In this document: positions 26,908 to 36,484 of the stretch, one piece after another
How the letters are laid out: each line of letters opens with the position of its first letter
Numbering within the stretch: the first letter of the stretch is position 1
Origin: Cytobacillus massiliigabonensis
Lineage (GTDB): Bacteria > Bacillota > Bacilli > Bacillales > Cytobacillaceae
Direction: 5' to 3'
DNA length: 64,000 bases
Assembly (NCBI RefSeq): GCF_900199725.1
Contig: NZ_LT904904.1
Location: 1,375,126 to 1,439,125 of the forward strand
Notes under the pieces: model-generated
Told to the model about the DNA's origin: nothing
Seen by the model: the letters and a program-made list of their open reading frames with translations, nothing else
Databases searched by the model: none
Program-made: the position numbers and the translations under genes

Positions 26908-27711
26908 ATGGGAGAAGCCATTGTGATTACATCCGGTAAGGGAGGGGTCGGTAAAACGACGACAAGTGCGAATGTAGGAACAGCCCTAGCTTTGCAAGGG
27001 AAAAAAGTTTGCCTTGTAGATACAGATATCGGCCTTCGTAATTTAGATGTTGTCATGGGACTTGAAAATCGGATTATTTATGATCTTGTTGACGTCGTGG
27101 AAGGCAGATGTAAAATTCACCAGGCACTTGTAAAAGATAAGCGATTTGAAGATCTTTTATACTTATTGCCTGCCGCACAAACAAGTGATAAAACAGCTGT
27201 AACACCAGAGCAAATGAAGGTATTAATCGAAGAATTGAAGCAGGATTATGATTATGTCATCATCGATTGCCCTGCAGGAATTGAACATGGATACAGAAAT
27301 GCAGTGGCTGGTGCGGATAAAGCAATAGTTGTGACGACCCCGGAAGTTTCAGCTGTTCGAGATGCGGACCGCATTATCGGTTTGCTTGAAAAAGAGGAAA
27401 ATGTAGAGTCACCTAGGCTCATAATTAACCGAATCCGCAATCAAATGATGAAAAATGGGGACATGCTTGATGTAGATGAAATTGCTACTCATCTATCAAT
27501 TGATTTAATTGGTATTGTGGCTGATGATGATGAAGTGATTAGAGCTTCTAATCATGGAGAGCCAATTGCGTTAAATCCGAACAGCAAGGCATCCATTGCT
27601 TACCGAAATATAGCCCGCCGAATTTTAGGTGAGTCAATTCCTCTTCAGCCGCTGGAAGAGGATAACCCAGGTGTCTTTTCGAAACTGAAAAAGTTTTTTG
27701 GTGTTAAATAA
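26908..27711 (+). CDS. minD: Septum site-determining protein MinD
   Basis: Membrane-binding ATPase that recruits MinC. It has 267 residues with the deviant Walker A motif GKGGVGKTTT, switch segment DTDIGLRNLD and DCPAGIE. The C-terminal amphipathic membrane-targeting helix VFSKLKKFFGVK is intact. GGAAGGGGG precedes the ATG. A strong terminator follows. Confidence 0.97.
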   Translation: MGEAIVITSGKGGVGKTTTSANVGTALALQGKKVCLVDTDIGLRNLDVVMGLENRIIYDLVDVVEGRCKIHQALVKDKRFEDLLYLLPAAQTSDKTAVTPEQMKVLIEELKQDYDYVIIDCPAGIEHGYRNAVAGADKAIVVTTPEVSAVRDADRIIGLLEKEENVESPRLIINRIRNQMMKNGDMLDVDEIATHLSIDLIGIVADDDEVIRASNHGEPIALNPNSKASIAYRNIARRILGESIPLQPLEEDNPGVFSKLKKFFGVK

Positions 27712-27718
27712 TAAGGTC

Positions 27719-27746
27719 AAAAAGTCAGGGACTCCCTGACTTTTTT
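27719..27746 (+). terminator. Terminator after minD
   Basis: AAAAAGTCAGGGA pairs with TCCCTGACTTTTTT around a very short loop. Confidence 0.88.
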
Positions 27747-27751
27747 CATGT

Positions 27752-27930
27752 TCTGGCTTGTCTTAAGCTTGTCGCCACTGGGCAATCCGCTTCCGCATTT
27801 CAAGTTGTCTAGCTGCGGCTCCTAGCCCCTCGAGGTCATAAGCCAGTCTGGCTAGAAGGTTAAAAACCAACCTTCCATCCAGCCTGTCTTATGCTTGTCG
27901 GGGCTGTACAGTCGCCTCCGCTTTTCTTTG
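27752..27930 (+). repeat. Dispersed intergenic repeat, copy C (tandem partial plus full copy)
   Basis: A full copy runs from TTGTCTAGCTGCGGCTCCTA (27805) to GTCGCCTCCGCTTTTCTTTG (27930), with CTTGTCGGGGCTG near the 3' end. Just before it, CTTGTCGCCACTGGGCAATCCGCTTCCGC (27773-27797) looks like the 3' part of another copy. It fills the minD-spoIVFA gap. An internal inverted repeat GGAAGG/CCTTCC-like stem is visible (AGAAGGTT with AACCTTCC). Confidence 0.65.
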
Positions 27931-27993
27931 TTGTCATACTCTATTCGGACGGGTCATAGACTTGTACAAAAGATAGCAGGGGAATGGTGAGAG

Positions 27994-28776
27994 ATGAGCA
28001 ATAGAGCGGAAGATATTCGGAAACGGGTGGCACGGAGAAAACGAGAACGTGAGAGAATGACAAAAAATATTCATAATCGTGTTCTTTGGGCAGAAGATGA
28101 AGAGCGTTATGGCTTTGATAAATTGTCTTCCTATGATGGAAGCAGCGAAGAGGGGAATCATCCTTTATTTCGAAAGGAGTGGTTTTTATTCAAGCTGCTT
28201 GCGTCAGCCTGTTTATTTCTGATCGTAGCGATCATGTTTAAAAATAATGCGGCGACCTTTGATTCTGCAAGAGAGTTTGTTAAGACGTCGATGGAAAAGG
28301 ACTTTCAGTTTGTCGCGGTTTCCAATTGGTATGAGGAGCAATTTGGTAAGCCATTGGCTTTATTGCCTTTTAAAGATCAAAAAAACGAGGAAGGCAAGAA
28401 GAGCACCGCTTCAAATACAGAATATGCCTTGCCAGCGTCTGCTAAAATTCTTGAGGAATTTAGTGTGAATGGGCAAAGAATAACAATTGAAACTGGAAAA
28501 GACGCTGCTGTTAAAGCGATGAGTGAAGGGCTTGTCAGTTTTGCAGGGAAAAAGGATGGCTTTGGAAAAACGGTGATCATTAAGCATGCGGATAATAGTG
28601 AATCATGGTATGGAAATTTAGAAGAAATTCGTGTGGAATTTATGGAATATATCGAAAGTGGAACGGAAGTAGGGTTGCCAGCTGCAACAGAGGACGGCAA
28701 CAAAGGATCTTTTTATTTCGCGATCAAGCAAGGGGATGATTTCATCGACCCGATACAGGTGATCCCATTTGATTAA
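27994..28776 (+). CDS. spoIVFA: Stage IV sporulation protein FA
   Basis: Forespore-membrane regulator that, with BofA, holds the SpoIVFB protease inactive until the sigma-K checkpoint signal. The 260-residue protein has a basic N-terminus (KRVARRKRERERM), one membrane segment (FKLLASACLFLIVAIMF), and an extracytoplasmic degenerate M23 peptidase-like domain (SEGLVSFAGKKDGFGKTVIIKH). It is directly upstream of, and overlaps, spoIVFB. The ATG follows GGGGAATGGTGAG. Confidence 0.93.
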   Translation: MSNRAEDIRKRVARRKRERERMTKNIHNRVLWAEDEERYGFDKLSSYDGSSEEGNHPLFRKEWFLFKLLASACLFLIVAIMFKNNAATFDSAREFVKTSMEKDFQFVAVSNWYEEQFGKPLALLPFKDQKNEEGKKSTASNTEYALPASAKILEEFSVNGQRITIETGKDAAVKAMSEGLVSFAGKKDGFGKTVIIKHADNSESWYGNLEEIRVEFMEYIESGTEVGLPAATEDGNKGSFYFAIKQGDDFIDPIQVIPFD

Positions 28777-29635
28777 ATTGGCAGGATTGATAAAATATAT
28801 TCATATTCATCCGCTTTTGTGGGCAGTGATTGGTCTAGCGATTATGACTGCACACTTTATTGAGCTATCACTATTTCTATTTATTATCCTTGTACATGAA
28901 CTGGGACATGCAGGTGCAGCGTCTTTTTTTTCGTGGAGGATTAAAAGAATTGCTCTTTTGCCATTTGGCGGGGTTGCAGAAATGGAGGAGCATGGGAATC
29001 GCCCTTTAAAAGAAGAGCTGATTGTCATTTTGGCAGGGCCTATTCAGCATCTTTGGATGATGGGTGTGGCCTATAGTCTATTTCAGTTTTCCTTGATGCC
29101 TGAAGTAATTTTTCAGCATTTTATTCAATTCAACTTAATGGTTTTCCTATTTAATCTTCTTCCGATTTGGCCGCTTGATGGGGGGAAACTCATTTTCCTT
29201 TTATTCTCGCTTTATTATCCATTTCCAGATGCACATAGGAAATGTTTACTGTTATCAGTCGGGAGCATAGTTGTTTTTATCATGATTACTTTATTCATTT
29301 CTCCCTTTAATTTAAATATATGGGTGGTTGTTTCATTTTTGCTGTTTGCTCTTTATCATGAATGGAAACAGGGAAGATATGTGTTTATACGCTTTCTCCT
29401 CGAACGGTACTATGGGAAGAATCGAGCCTTCCGTACATTAAAGCCGCTTATTGTAAAAGAGGAGGAGATGGTGATTCATGTGCTCGAGAAGTTTCAGAGA
29501 GGGTATAAACATCCAATTATTATTGAAAAAGACGGACAAGAAAAAGGATCTTTAGATGAAAATGAGCTATTGCATGCTTATTTTGCTGAGAAAATTGTGA
29601 CTGCACGAGTTGGGGATTTGCTATATGTGTATTAA
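28769..29635 (+). CDS. spoIVFB: Stage IV sporulation protein FB, intramembrane metalloprotease
   Basis: Site-2 type zinc protease that cleaves pro-sigma-K in the mother cell. The 288-residue polytopic protein has the zinc motif HELGH at about 43-47 and the second catalytic segment LLPIWPLDGGKL near 130, and ends with a CBS-like cytosolic part. The TTG start at 28769 overlaps spoIVFA by 8 bases, with AGGTGAT upstream, indicating coupled translation. Confidence 0.94.
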   Translation: MIKLAGLIKYIHIHPLLWAVIGLAIMTAHFIELSLFLFIILVHELGHAGAASFFSWRIKRIALLPFGGVAEMEEHGNRPLKEELIVILAGPIQHLWMMGVAYSLFQFSLMPEVIFQHFIQFNLMVFLFNLLPIWPLDGGKLIFLLFSLYYPFPDAHRKCLLLSVGSIVVFIMITLFISPFNLNIWVVVSFLLFALYHEWKQGRYVFIRFLLERYYGKNRAFRTLKPLIVKEEEMVIHVLEKFQRGYKHPIIIEKDGQEKGSLDENELLHAYFAEKIVTARVGDLLYVY

Positions 29636-29655
29636 TTAAAAAGTGAGGAAGTACA

Positions 29656-31101
29656 TTGAAGACCTTAATTATTAACCAGATTCATCGTGAAAAGCGTTAT
29701 GCTGTTTTGAACGATCATAAAGTTGAAAAGCTTATCATTGATCAGCCAAAACAGCATTCTTCAGTAGGAAATATTTACTTAGGAATAGTAGAAAAGGTGC
29801 TTCCAGGAATGAATGCAGCATTTGTATCTATTGGGGAAGAAAAAAGCGGATATTTACATAGAGATAAGCTGGCTTCCTTTATACAATCAGATGATGAAAT
29901 GTCTGTAAAAGCTGCACGCAGCATTTCCTCCTATGTCCATCAAGGAGAGAAATTTCTTGTTCAAGTGGAAAAGGATGCTGCTGGAACGAAGGGACCGAGA
30001 TTGACAGGCATCATTGAACTACCTGGGACTCACCTTATCTATATGCCACATGGACGCTACGTGGCTGTATCGAAAAAGTTCAAAAATGATCAAATAAGAG
30101 AAGAATGGCGCAGATTCGGCCAACAAATGAAAGACGCTGCAGAAGGAATCGTTTTTCGGACATCCTGTGAAAATCAAACACAGGAAGAATTGTTAGAAGA
30201 ACTGATAAATTTGCGACTGGCATACAAAGAACTGCTAACAAATGCTGGACAGCTTAAGAAAGCGGGTCGGGTACTTGAACGCAATTCTTTTGCGGAAGAG
30301 ATTATAGAAGAGGTAAAAAGACTTGAAACAGGTGAAGTGATTGTAGATGATCTAGAAATGAAGAGGCTCATTCAAAAAAACAGCCAACTTCCCGTTAAAC
30401 ATTATACCGGGAAAGAAAATATTTTTTCGGCCTATCGGATTGAACATGAAATAGAAAAAGCTATGAAACGAATTGTTTGGCTTGAAAATGGGGCTTACTT
30501 GATCTTTGATGAAGCAGAGGCATTGACAGTTATCGATGTGAACACAGGGAAATTTGCTGGAAAGACGGACCTGCGTGAAACGATATTAAAGACAAACAAA
30601 GCTGCAGCCGAGGAAGTGGCGAGGCAAATTCGTCTCCGTGATATCGGAGGGATGGTTTTGATAGATTTTATTGATATGAAAGAGGAACGTGATAGAAAAT
30701 CTATCCTGACTATTATGGAAGCAGCACTGAAGAAAGACGAACGCAGAACAAATCTGATTGGTTTTTCACCGCTTGGCATTCTCCAAATGACAAGAAAGAA
30801 AACGAAGCCAGCCATCTCTGAGGCAATGACGGTGAAATGTGCTTCTTGTGAAGGAACGGGAAGGGTTTTAAGTTCAGAAACCATTGCTTTTCGCTTAGAA
30901 AGAGAGCTTTGGGAGCATCGTGGGACCGATTATGAGGCTGTCTATATCGACGTGACTGAAGAGGTAGAGAGGATCTTTTCCGGAGATCACGGGATACATA
31001 AAAAACGGATAGAGGAACAGCTCGGGATGAAAATAATTTTTACCGTGATTAATAAAGATAAACCTTTTTATGAAATTCGTCAGTTTGGGGAAAAGCAGTA
31101 G
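29656..31101 (+). CDS. rng: Ribonuclease E/G family protein
   Basis: Endoribonuclease of RNA maturation and decay. The 481-residue protein has an N-terminal S1 domain (VGNIYLGIVEKVLPGMNAAF), the two catalytic metal-binding aspartate motifs LTVIDVNTGKF and VLIDFIDMK, and a zinc-link motif CASCEGTG at about 395. The TTG start follows GTGAGGAAG. B. subtilis 168 lacks this enzyme, as far as I recall, but other bacilli carry it between spoIVFB and rplU, as here. Confidence 0.93.
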   Translation: MKTLIINQIHREKRYAVLNDHKVEKLIIDQPKQHSSVGNIYLGIVEKVLPGMNAAFVSIGEEKSGYLHRDKLASFIQSDDEMSVKAARSISSYVHQGEKFLVQVEKDAAGTKGPRLTGIIELPGTHLIYMPHGRYVAVSKKFKNDQIREEWRRFGQQMKDAAEGIVFRTSCENQTQEELLEELINLRLAYKELLTNAGQLKKAGRVLERNSFAEEIIEEVKRLETGEVIVDDLEMKRLIQKNSQLPVKHYTGKENIFSAYRIEHEIEKAMKRIVWLENGAYLIFDEAEALTVIDVNTGKFAGKTDLRETILKTNKAAAEEVARQIRLRDIGGMVLIDFIDMKEERDRKSILTIMEAALKKDERRTNLIGFSPLGILQMTRKKTKPAISEAMTVKCASCEGTGRVLSSETIAFRLERELWEHRGTDYEAVYIDVTEEVERIFSGDHGIHKKRIEEQLGMKIIFTVINKDKPFYEIRQFGEKQ

Positions 31102-31118
31102 CAAAGAGGAAAAGTATA

Positions 31119-31148
31119 TTGACATAGGTGAATAATTTATGTTAGTAT
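31119..31148 (+). promoter_or_regulatory. Promoter of the rplU operon
   Basis: A perfect TTGACA (31119-31124) and TAGTAT (31143-31148) are 18 bases apart, ahead of the structured rplU leader. Confidence 0.6.
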
Positions 31149-31152
31149 TTTC

Positions 31153-31275
31153 ATGTTATGTTTGTAGCGCACCCGTGCTACAACCGCTCAGAACAGGTAA
31201 TAAGATTTTGTTCAAGGCTTATTGCATTTGAGCAAAGCGCCTGAGGATGGCGAGTCTTAGTCTAAGAGGAGGTGC
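31153..31275 (+). promoter_or_regulatory. L21 leader RNA (autoregulatory 5' UTR)
   Basis: The ~120-base leader has a hairpin (TTGTAGCGCACCC GTGCTACAA) and further paired segments (ACCGCTCAG, AATAAG with CTTATT). It sits directly before rplU, the position of the conserved L21 leader of Firmicutes thought to respond to a ribosomal protein. Assignment rests on position and the conserved hairpin; no alignment was done. Confidence 0.65.
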
Positions 31276-31280
31276 AGTTC

Positions 31281-31589
31281 ATGTACGCGATTATTGAAAC
31301 TGGTGGTAAGCAAGTAAAGGTAGAAGAAGGTCAAGCAATCTACATTGAAAAGCTAAACGCAGAAGCAGGCGAAACAGTTACTTTTGATAAAGTTCTTTTC
31401 GTTGGCGGAGATAGTGTGAAAGTAGGAAATCCTGTTGTTGCAGGTGCTACTGTTACAGCTAAAGTTGAAAAGCAAGGTCGTCAAAAGAAGATCATTGTTT
31501 TCAAGTATAAAGCGAAGAAAAACTATCACAAAAAGCAAGGTCATCGTCAGCCATACACTAAAGTTGTGATTGAAAAAATCAACGCTTAA
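31281..31589 (+). CDS. rplU: 50S ribosomal protein L21
   Basis: Large-subunit protein of 102 residues ([18 protein letters not shown]). ATG 31281 has AGGAGGTG seven bases upstream and gives the normal length; the in-frame GTG 31272 lies within that site. The operon continues with prp and rpmA. Confidence 0.96.
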   Translation: MYAIIETGGKQVKVEEGQAIYIEKLNAEAGETVTFDKVLFVGGDSVKVGNPVVAGATVTAKVEKQGRQKKIIVFKYKAKKNYHKKQGHRQPYTKVVIEKINA

Positions 31590-31600
31590 GGCGATGCTCA

Positions 31601-31945
31601 ATGATTGATGTTACGGTTATTCGTAATAAATCCGGTATGATTCAATCATTTGTGATTAGCGGCCATGCCTTTTTTGCCAATCGAGGCAAGGATATCGTCT
31701 GTGCAGGCGTTTCTGCTGTATCGGTTGGTGCAATTAATGCGGTGCATGCCTTAACAGGAGTGACCCCTTTGATTGAACAGAAGGATGAGGGATTTCTCAG
31801 CTGTGAAATTCCGGACAAACTTTCGGAAGAAACAAATGAGAAGATTCAGCTTCTTCTTGAAGGAATGGTTGTCTCATTGAGGACAATTGAAGAAGAATAC
31901 GGACAGCATATAAAAATTACCTTCAAAAAGCAGGAGGTGGAATAA
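31601..31945 (+). CDS. prp: Ribosomal-processing cysteine protease Prp
   Basis: Formerly YsxB. It removes the N-terminal extension of L27 in Firmicutes. The 114-residue protein has the catalytic histidine and cysteine in SGHAFFANRGKDIVCAGVSA (H22, C34). It lies between rplU and rpmA, as in related genomes, and the rpmA ATG follows its stop with no gap. Confidence 0.93.
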   Translation: MIDVTVIRNKSGMIQSFVISGHAFFANRGKDIVCAGVSAVSVGAINAVHALTGVTPLIEQKDEGFLSCEIPDKLSEETNEKIQLLLEGMVVSLRTIEEEYGQHIKITFKKQEVE

Positions 31946-32239
31946 ATGTTACTAAAATTAGATCTTCAGTTATTTGCTTCTAAAAAAGGAGTAGGTTCTA
32001 CAAAGAACGGTCGTGATTCAATCGCAAAGCGTCTTGGCGCTAAGCGTGCAGACGGACAATTTGTAACTGGCGGTTCTATCCTTTACCGTCAGCGTGGAAC
32101 AAAAATCTACCCTGGAGTAAACGTAGGTAGAGGCGGCGACGATACACTTTTCGCAAAAGTTGACGGCGTTGTTAAATTTGAACGTCTTGGCCGTGACCGT
32201 AAGCAAGTGAGCGTATACCCTGCAGCTCAAGAAGCATAA
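31946..32239 (+). CDS. rpmA: 50S ribosomal protein L27
   Basis: A 97-residue L27 that keeps the Firmicute N-terminal extension [10 protein letters not shown] followed by ASKKGVGST; Prp is expected to cut after the phenylalanine. AGGAGGTGG precedes the ATG. Confidence 0.96.
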   Translation: MLLKLDLQLFASKKGVGSTKNGRDSIAKRLGAKRADGQFVTGGSILYRQRGTKIYPGVNVGRGGDDTLFAKVDGVVKFERLGRDRKQVSVYPAAQEA

Positions 32240-32251
32240 GCAATTGATGGG

Positions 32252-32286
32252 AAAACTCTAGCCATTATGGTTAGAGTTTTCTTTTT
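32252..32286 (+). terminator. Terminator of rplU-prp-rpmA
   Basis: AAAACTCTAGCC pairs with GGTTAGAGTTTT, followed by CTTTTT. Confidence 0.88.
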
Positions 32287-32474
32287 GGATTAAATACGTT
32301 TTGATATACACGTGAGCGAGTTTTATTCGAATGAATAACTTAGAGAATGGGTATTAACAAAGGCGATTATGTGCACCAAAAAAATTGTTTAACAATAAAT
32401 GCTTACGCTTTCTCATCTTTTTGGTATACTTACAGCAGGCAGTCTTCACAAAATAACCGTGTAGGAGTGCATGT

Positions 32475-33008
32475 ATGAACAAGGACTGGAATATGATCGA
32501 GGTGCTGCGCTATGCGCGCCACGATTGGCTAAATAAAATCCAATTAATAAAAGGTAATCTTGCACTTAATAAAATTGATCGGGCAAAAGAAATTATCGAT
32601 GAGATTGTTGCTGAAGCCCAACAGGAAGCAAAGCTTTCTAATTTGAAAATTCCTCAATTCGCCTCGCTGATTCTTACATATAATTGGGAAAATCATATGT
32701 TTCAATTGGAATACGATGTGTTGGATGGTTCGCAATGTGATTATTTGGATGACGAGTGGCTTGTTAGCTGGACAGGATCGTTTTTTGATTGTTTAAATTC
32801 ATCCATTAAGCAGTATTATGACAACCATTTATCTGTGACAATTGAGCCTCAAATAGAAGGTACTCGTTTCTTTTTCGATTTTAGAGGAATAATAACAAAT
32901 AAGGAACAGATTGAACGTTTCTTTGAAAGAACGGCTACTGCTCCAAAAATTCATTTTCATCTTTTTACAAATCAAGAACTCTCGCTTGAATTTTTTCTAC
33001 ATAAGTGA
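32475..33008 (+). CDS. spo0B: Sporulation initiation phosphotransferase Spo0B
   Basis: Passes phosphate from Spo0F to Spo0A in the sporulation phosphorelay. The 177-residue protein has the phospho-accepting histidine in LRYARHDWLNKIQLIKGNLAL (H16) within a two-helix dimerisation hairpin, then a degenerate kinase-like domain. It lies between rpmA and obg as in B. subtilis. Slightly shorter than the B. subtilis protein. Confidence 0.92.
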   Translation: MNKDWNMIEVLRYARHDWLNKIQLIKGNLALNKIDRAKEIIDEIVAEAQQEAKLSNLKIPQFASLILTYNWENHMFQLEYDVLDGSQCDYLDDEWLVSWTGSFFDCLNSSIKQYYDNHLSVTIEPQIEGTRFFFDFRGIITNKEQIERFFERTATAPKIHFHLFTNQELSLEFFLHK

Positions 33009-33065
33009 AAACAATCAGTTCTTGCTGTCTTTTAGGAAAAAGACAGCCAAGACAGGAGGAATAAT

Positions 33066-34355
33066 ATGTTTGTCGATCAGGTCAAAATTTATATAAAAGG
33101 CGGAGATGGGGGCAATGGAATGGTTGCCTTCCGCCGTGAAAAATATGTTCCAAATGGCGGTCCTGCAGGTGGGGATGGCGGAAAAGGAGCAGATGTTGTT
33201 TTTGAAGTGAATGAGGGCTTGAGAACCTTAATGGACTTCCGCTATCAGCGTCATTTTAAGGCACCTCGTGGAGAGCATGGAATGTCCAAAAATATGCATG
33301 GCAGAAATTCTAAGGATATGATTGTAAAGGTTCCGCCTGGTACAGTGGTCACGGATGCAGAAACAGGTGAAGTGATAGCTGATCTTGTTGAGCATGGACA
33401 GCGGGCGGTCATTGCTAATGGCGGCCGTGGAGGCAGAGGAAACACAAGATTTGCCACTCCAGCAAACCCTGCACCGGAATTGTCTGAGCATGGGGAGCCA
33501 GGGATTGAAAGAGAAGTTATTCTTGAGCTGAAGCTATTGGCTGATGCCGGGCTAGTTGGATTCCCTAGTGTTGGAAAATCAACACTTTTATCGGTTGTCT
33601 CTTCAGCAAGACCGAAAATTGCTGAATATCATTTTACAACGATTGCACCTAACTTAGGTATGGTTGAAACAGAGGATGGACGGAGCTTTGTTTTAGCAGA
33701 CTTGCCAGGATTAATTGAAGGTGCCCATTCAGGGGTAGGGCTGGGTCATCAATTTTTAAGGCATATTGAACGTACAAGGGTCATTGTTCATGTGATTGAT
33801 ATGGCAGCAATGGAAGGCAGAGATCCGTACGAGGATTATTTAACGATTAATAAAGAATTAAAAGAGTATAACTTACGGCTAACGGAAAGACCGCAAGTAA
33901 TTGTTGCGAATAAAATGGAAATGCCAGGGGCTGAAGAGAATCTCGAGAAATTTAAAGAGCAGATGGAGGATGATTATCCGATTTTCCCTATTTCCGCAGT
34001 TACACGTCAAGGATTAAGGGATTTATTATTTGCGATTGCTAATAAAATTGAAGAAACTCCTGAATTCCCGCTCATCCAAGAGGATGAAGATACAGGTGTA
34101 CATCGTGTCCTTTATAAACATGAAGCAGAGCAGACAGAATTTGTTATCACAAGAGATTCAGCTGGTGACTTTATTGTTTCAGGAGATGCGATTGAAAAGC
34201 TCTTTAAAATGACAGATTTCTCAAGAGATGAATCGGTCAGACGTTTTGCAAGACAGCTTCGCGGAATGGGTGTGGATGATGCCCTCCGTCAAAAAGGAGC
34301 AAAAGACGGCGATATCGTCAAGCTGCTTGATTATGAATTCGAGTTTATTGAGTAG
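33066..34355 (+). CDS. obg: GTPase Obg
   Basis: Essential ribosome-associated GTPase also needed for the stress and sporulation responses. The 429-residue protein has the glycine-rich Obg fold ([22 protein letters not shown]), the G domain with G1 [10 protein letters not shown]3 DLPGLI and G4 NKME, and the C-terminal OCT domain. The ATG follows ACAGGAGGAATA. Confidence 0.97.
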   Translation: MFVDQVKIYIKGGDGGNGMVAFRREKYVPNGGPAGGDGGKGADVVFEVNEGLRTLMDFRYQRHFKAPRGEHGMSKNMHGRNSKDMIVKVPPGTVVTDAETGEVIADLVEHGQRAVIANGGRGGRGNTRFATPANPAPELSEHGEPGIEREVILELKLLADAGLVGFPSVGKSTLLSVVSSARPKIAEYHFTTIAPNLGMVETEDGRSFVLADLPGLIEGAHSGVGLGHQFLRHIERTRVIVHVIDMAAMEGRDPYEDYLTINKELKEYNLRLTERPQVIVANKMEMPGAEENLEKFKEQMEDDYPIFPISAVTRQGLRDLLFAIANKIEETPEFPLIQEDEDTGVHRVLYKHEAEQTEFVITRDSAGDFIVSGDAIEKLFKMTDFSRDESVRRFARQLRGMGVDDALRQKGAKDGDIVKLLDYEFEFIE

Positions 34356-34381
34356 CCACTAGAGGCAGGTGGAGTGGAGAA

Positions 34382-34837
34382 ATGAGACATGAGAAACTGG
34401 ATAAAAAATTTTTCTTAGTCCGAGAAGATGTTTTGCCTGAAGCAATGAAAAAAACATTAGAAGCAAAAGAAATGATTGAAAGAGGAAAAGCAGAATCTGT
34501 TTGGGATGCAGCTCAAAAGGTAGATTTAAGCCGCAGTGCTTTTTATAAATATAGAGACACTGTTTTTCCTTTTCATACGGTCGTAAAAGAGCGGTTAATC
34601 ACATTATTTTTTTATTTAGAAGATCGGTCAGGCACTTTATCTCATTTATTAGGGGAAGTAGCATCGTCAGGCTGCAATGTGTTGACGATTCATCAAACGA
34701 TTCCGCTCATGGGAAGGGCAAACGTTACGCTCTCTTTAAATACAGCAGGAATGCAAATTGAAATTGAAGAGTTATTGATTAGACTAAGAAAATTAGAGTT
34801 TGTTGAAAAAGTAGAGGTGCTTGGTTCAGGTGCATGA
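34382..34837 (+). CDS. pheB: ACT domain protein PheB
   Basis: A 151-residue ACT domain protein (UPF0735) with an N-terminal helical segment ([24 protein letters not shown]-like) and a C-terminal ACT domain ([19 protein letters not shown]). It lies between obg and pheA, which suggests a regulatory link to phenylalanine synthesis. The precise role is unsettled. Confidence 0.9.
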   Translation: MRHEKLDKKFFLVREDVLPEAMKKTLEAKEMIERGKAESVWDAAQKVDLSRSAFYKYRDTVFPFHTVVKERLITLFFYLEDRSGTLSHLLGEVASSGCNVLTIHQTIPLMGRANVTLSLNTAGMQIEIEELLIRLRKLEFVEKVEVLGSGA

Positions 34838-34874
34838 TTGATATCGTGCCCTGTTCCTTTCATCTTTTTTTATT

Positions 34875-34903
34875 TTTACATATGTTGTGTAAAGTGGTAG
34901 AGT
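34875..34903 (+). promoter_or_regulatory. Promoter of pheA
   Basis: TTTACA (34875-34880) and TAGAGT (34898-34903) are 17 bases apart, in the 115-base gap before pheA, giving it an independent start. Confidence 0.55.
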
Positions 34904-34952
34904 GTTAGTAATCAATGATACATAACGTGCATTTTAAGGGAGAGAAATTACT

Positions 34953-35834
34953 GTGAGAATAGGTTTCTTAGGTCCGAAAGCAACTTTTACAGATATTGCT
35001 GTTAGGGAAATGTTCCCTAAAGAAGAATCTGTGCCATATGCAACGATTCCAGACTGCTTTGACGCGTTAATTGAGGATGAAATTGAATTAGCTGTTGTGC
35101 CTTTAGAGAATGCTCTTGAAGGATCCGTAAATATTACACTTGATTATTTAGTGCACGAAGTGGATTTGCCAATTATCGCAGAGCTTACTTCTCCAATTCG
35201 CCAGCATTTTATGGTGCACCCTGACAATATGGATAGCTGGAAAGAAACTGAAAGGATTTATAGCCACTCCCATGCGATTGCACAATGCCACAAGTTTTTA
35301 CACAAAGAATTGAAAGGAATTCCGTATACGAACACAACCTCAACAGCAGCGGCAGCACAATTTATTAAGGAACATCCGGATGTGAAGGCAGGAGCGATTG
35401 CTAATGAGCTTGCTGCTAAAGAATATGGACTTTCCATCGTTCGTAAAGATGTGCATGATGTCCATTATAACCATACTCGATTTATTGTTCTTTCAAAAAA
35501 TAAAATGCCGCTAAGCGAGGAATGTTCAGCTTTTAGAGGATATAAAACAACAGTGATGATCACGTTGCCCTCTGATCGTGCTGGCGCACTCCATCAGGTT
35601 CTATCTGCGTTTGCCTGGAGAAAATTAAATCTTTCTAAAATCGAATCAAGACCGATGAAAACAGGCCTTGGTAATTATTTTTTTATCATTGATATTGATA
35701 TGAAACAGGATGATGTATTAATTCCAGGTGTTGTCGCAGAATTAGAGGCACTTGATTGTAAAGTAAAGATATTAGGAAGCTATCCTTATTATCAGCTGGG
35801 GTTAGAGACTTCTAAACAGAGTACTTACTTGTAA
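34953..35834 (+). CDS. pheA: Prephenate dehydratase
   Basis: Converts prephenate to phenylpyruvate in phenylalanine biosynthesis. The 293-residue protein has the catalytic domain (FLGPKATFTDIAVREMF, PLENALEGSV, NHTRFIVLS, which carries the TRF motif) and a C-terminal ACT regulatory domain (ALHQVLSAFAWRKLNLSKIESRP). The GTG start follows AAGGGAGAG. A terminator shared with niaR follows. Confidence 0.96.
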   Translation: MRIGFLGPKATFTDIAVREMFPKEESVPYATIPDCFDALIEDEIELAVVPLENALEGSVNITLDYLVHEVDLPIIAELTSPIRQHFMVHPDNMDSWKETERIYSHSHAIAQCHKFLHKELKGIPYTNTTSTAAAAQFIKEHPDVKAGAIANELAAKEYGLSIVRKDVHDVHYNHTRFIVLSKNKMPLSEECSAFRGYKTTVMITLPSDRAGALHQVLSAFAWRKLNLSKIESRPMKTGLGNYFFIIDIDMKQDDVLIPGVVAELEALDCKVKILGSYPYYQLGLETSKQSTYL

Positions 35835-35838
35835 TAGG

Positions 35839-35870
35839 AAAAGGAGCACTTCATTTGTGCTCCTTTTTTA
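35839..35870. terminator. Bidirectional terminator between pheA and niaR
   Basis: AAAAGGAGCAC pairs with GTGCTCCTTTTTT; A-rich on one side and T-rich on the other, so it can serve both convergent transcripts. Confidence 0.85.
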
Positions 35871-35877
35871 GTCTTTC

Positions 35878-36417
35878 TTATTCAACTAAAAAATTTGCTT
35901 GCTTTAACGCTTTTTGGGCCTCATCGAGTTTTTCGTTTGTTGCTGCAGCAATCGTATGAAGGTGGATGCCGCCTGTAAGCTCAGATAAGTAAGAGGCATT
36001 CGTTGATTTTATTTTTTTCATAAATTGACTGACTTCTTTTCGATTAGAAACCATAACAGAAGCTGTTAAATCTCCATAGACAGGATGCTCAATGCGGACA
36101 TCCTTTACAGTGACTCCATAATCGACAAGTAAATTAAGTTCTTCTTCTGTTCGTTCAGGAGAATGGCTGCTGGCAATGATGCGCTCTACCATAGGGGGAT
36201 GGCTGCCATTTTGGATTAAATACATATAGCCCTGGCTTGTGGCAATAATTGGTTCACCTTTTGCTTTTAAAAGGGTTATATCGCCGACGATCACCTGTCT
36301 GCTTACATTTGTTATGGATGCAAGCTCACTGCCTGTTATTGGTGCTCTTTTATCCTTTAAAAGCTGAAGCAGCATGTCTCTTCTTTCTTCACCGAGCACC
36401 TTTCGTTGATTCTTCAT
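35878..36417 (-). CDS. niaR: NAD biosynthesis transcriptional repressor NiaR
   Basis: Nicotinic-acid-responsive repressor (YrxA) of nad genes. The 179-residue protein has an N-terminal winged helix (LLQLLKDKRAPITGSELASITNVSRQVIVGDI) and a C-terminal 3H domain named for its conserved histidines, here in EHPVYGDL, GGIHLHTIAA. It is the second gene of a nifS-niaR unit divergent from nadBCA, the same arrangement as in B. subtilis. AAAGGGAG precedes the ATG on the minus strand. Confidence 0.93.
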   Translation of the reverse strand: MKNQRKVLGEERRDMLLQLLKDKRAPITGSELASITNVSRQVIVGDITLLKAKGEPIIATSQGYMYLIQNGSHPPMVERIIASSHSPERTEEELNLLVDYGVTVKDVRIEHPVYGDLTASVMVSNRKEVSQFMKKIKSTNASYLSELTGGIHLHTIAAATNEKLDEAQKALKQANFLVE

Positions 36418-36484
36418 TGTATGAACTCCCTTTTATCCCAATAATAAATAATTTTATCATAATTACAGGCTGAATTTAACTCAA

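Noticed and set aside
30495..30884. 129-codon minus frame opposite rng
   Set aside because: Shadow of the catalytic domain of RNase E/G.
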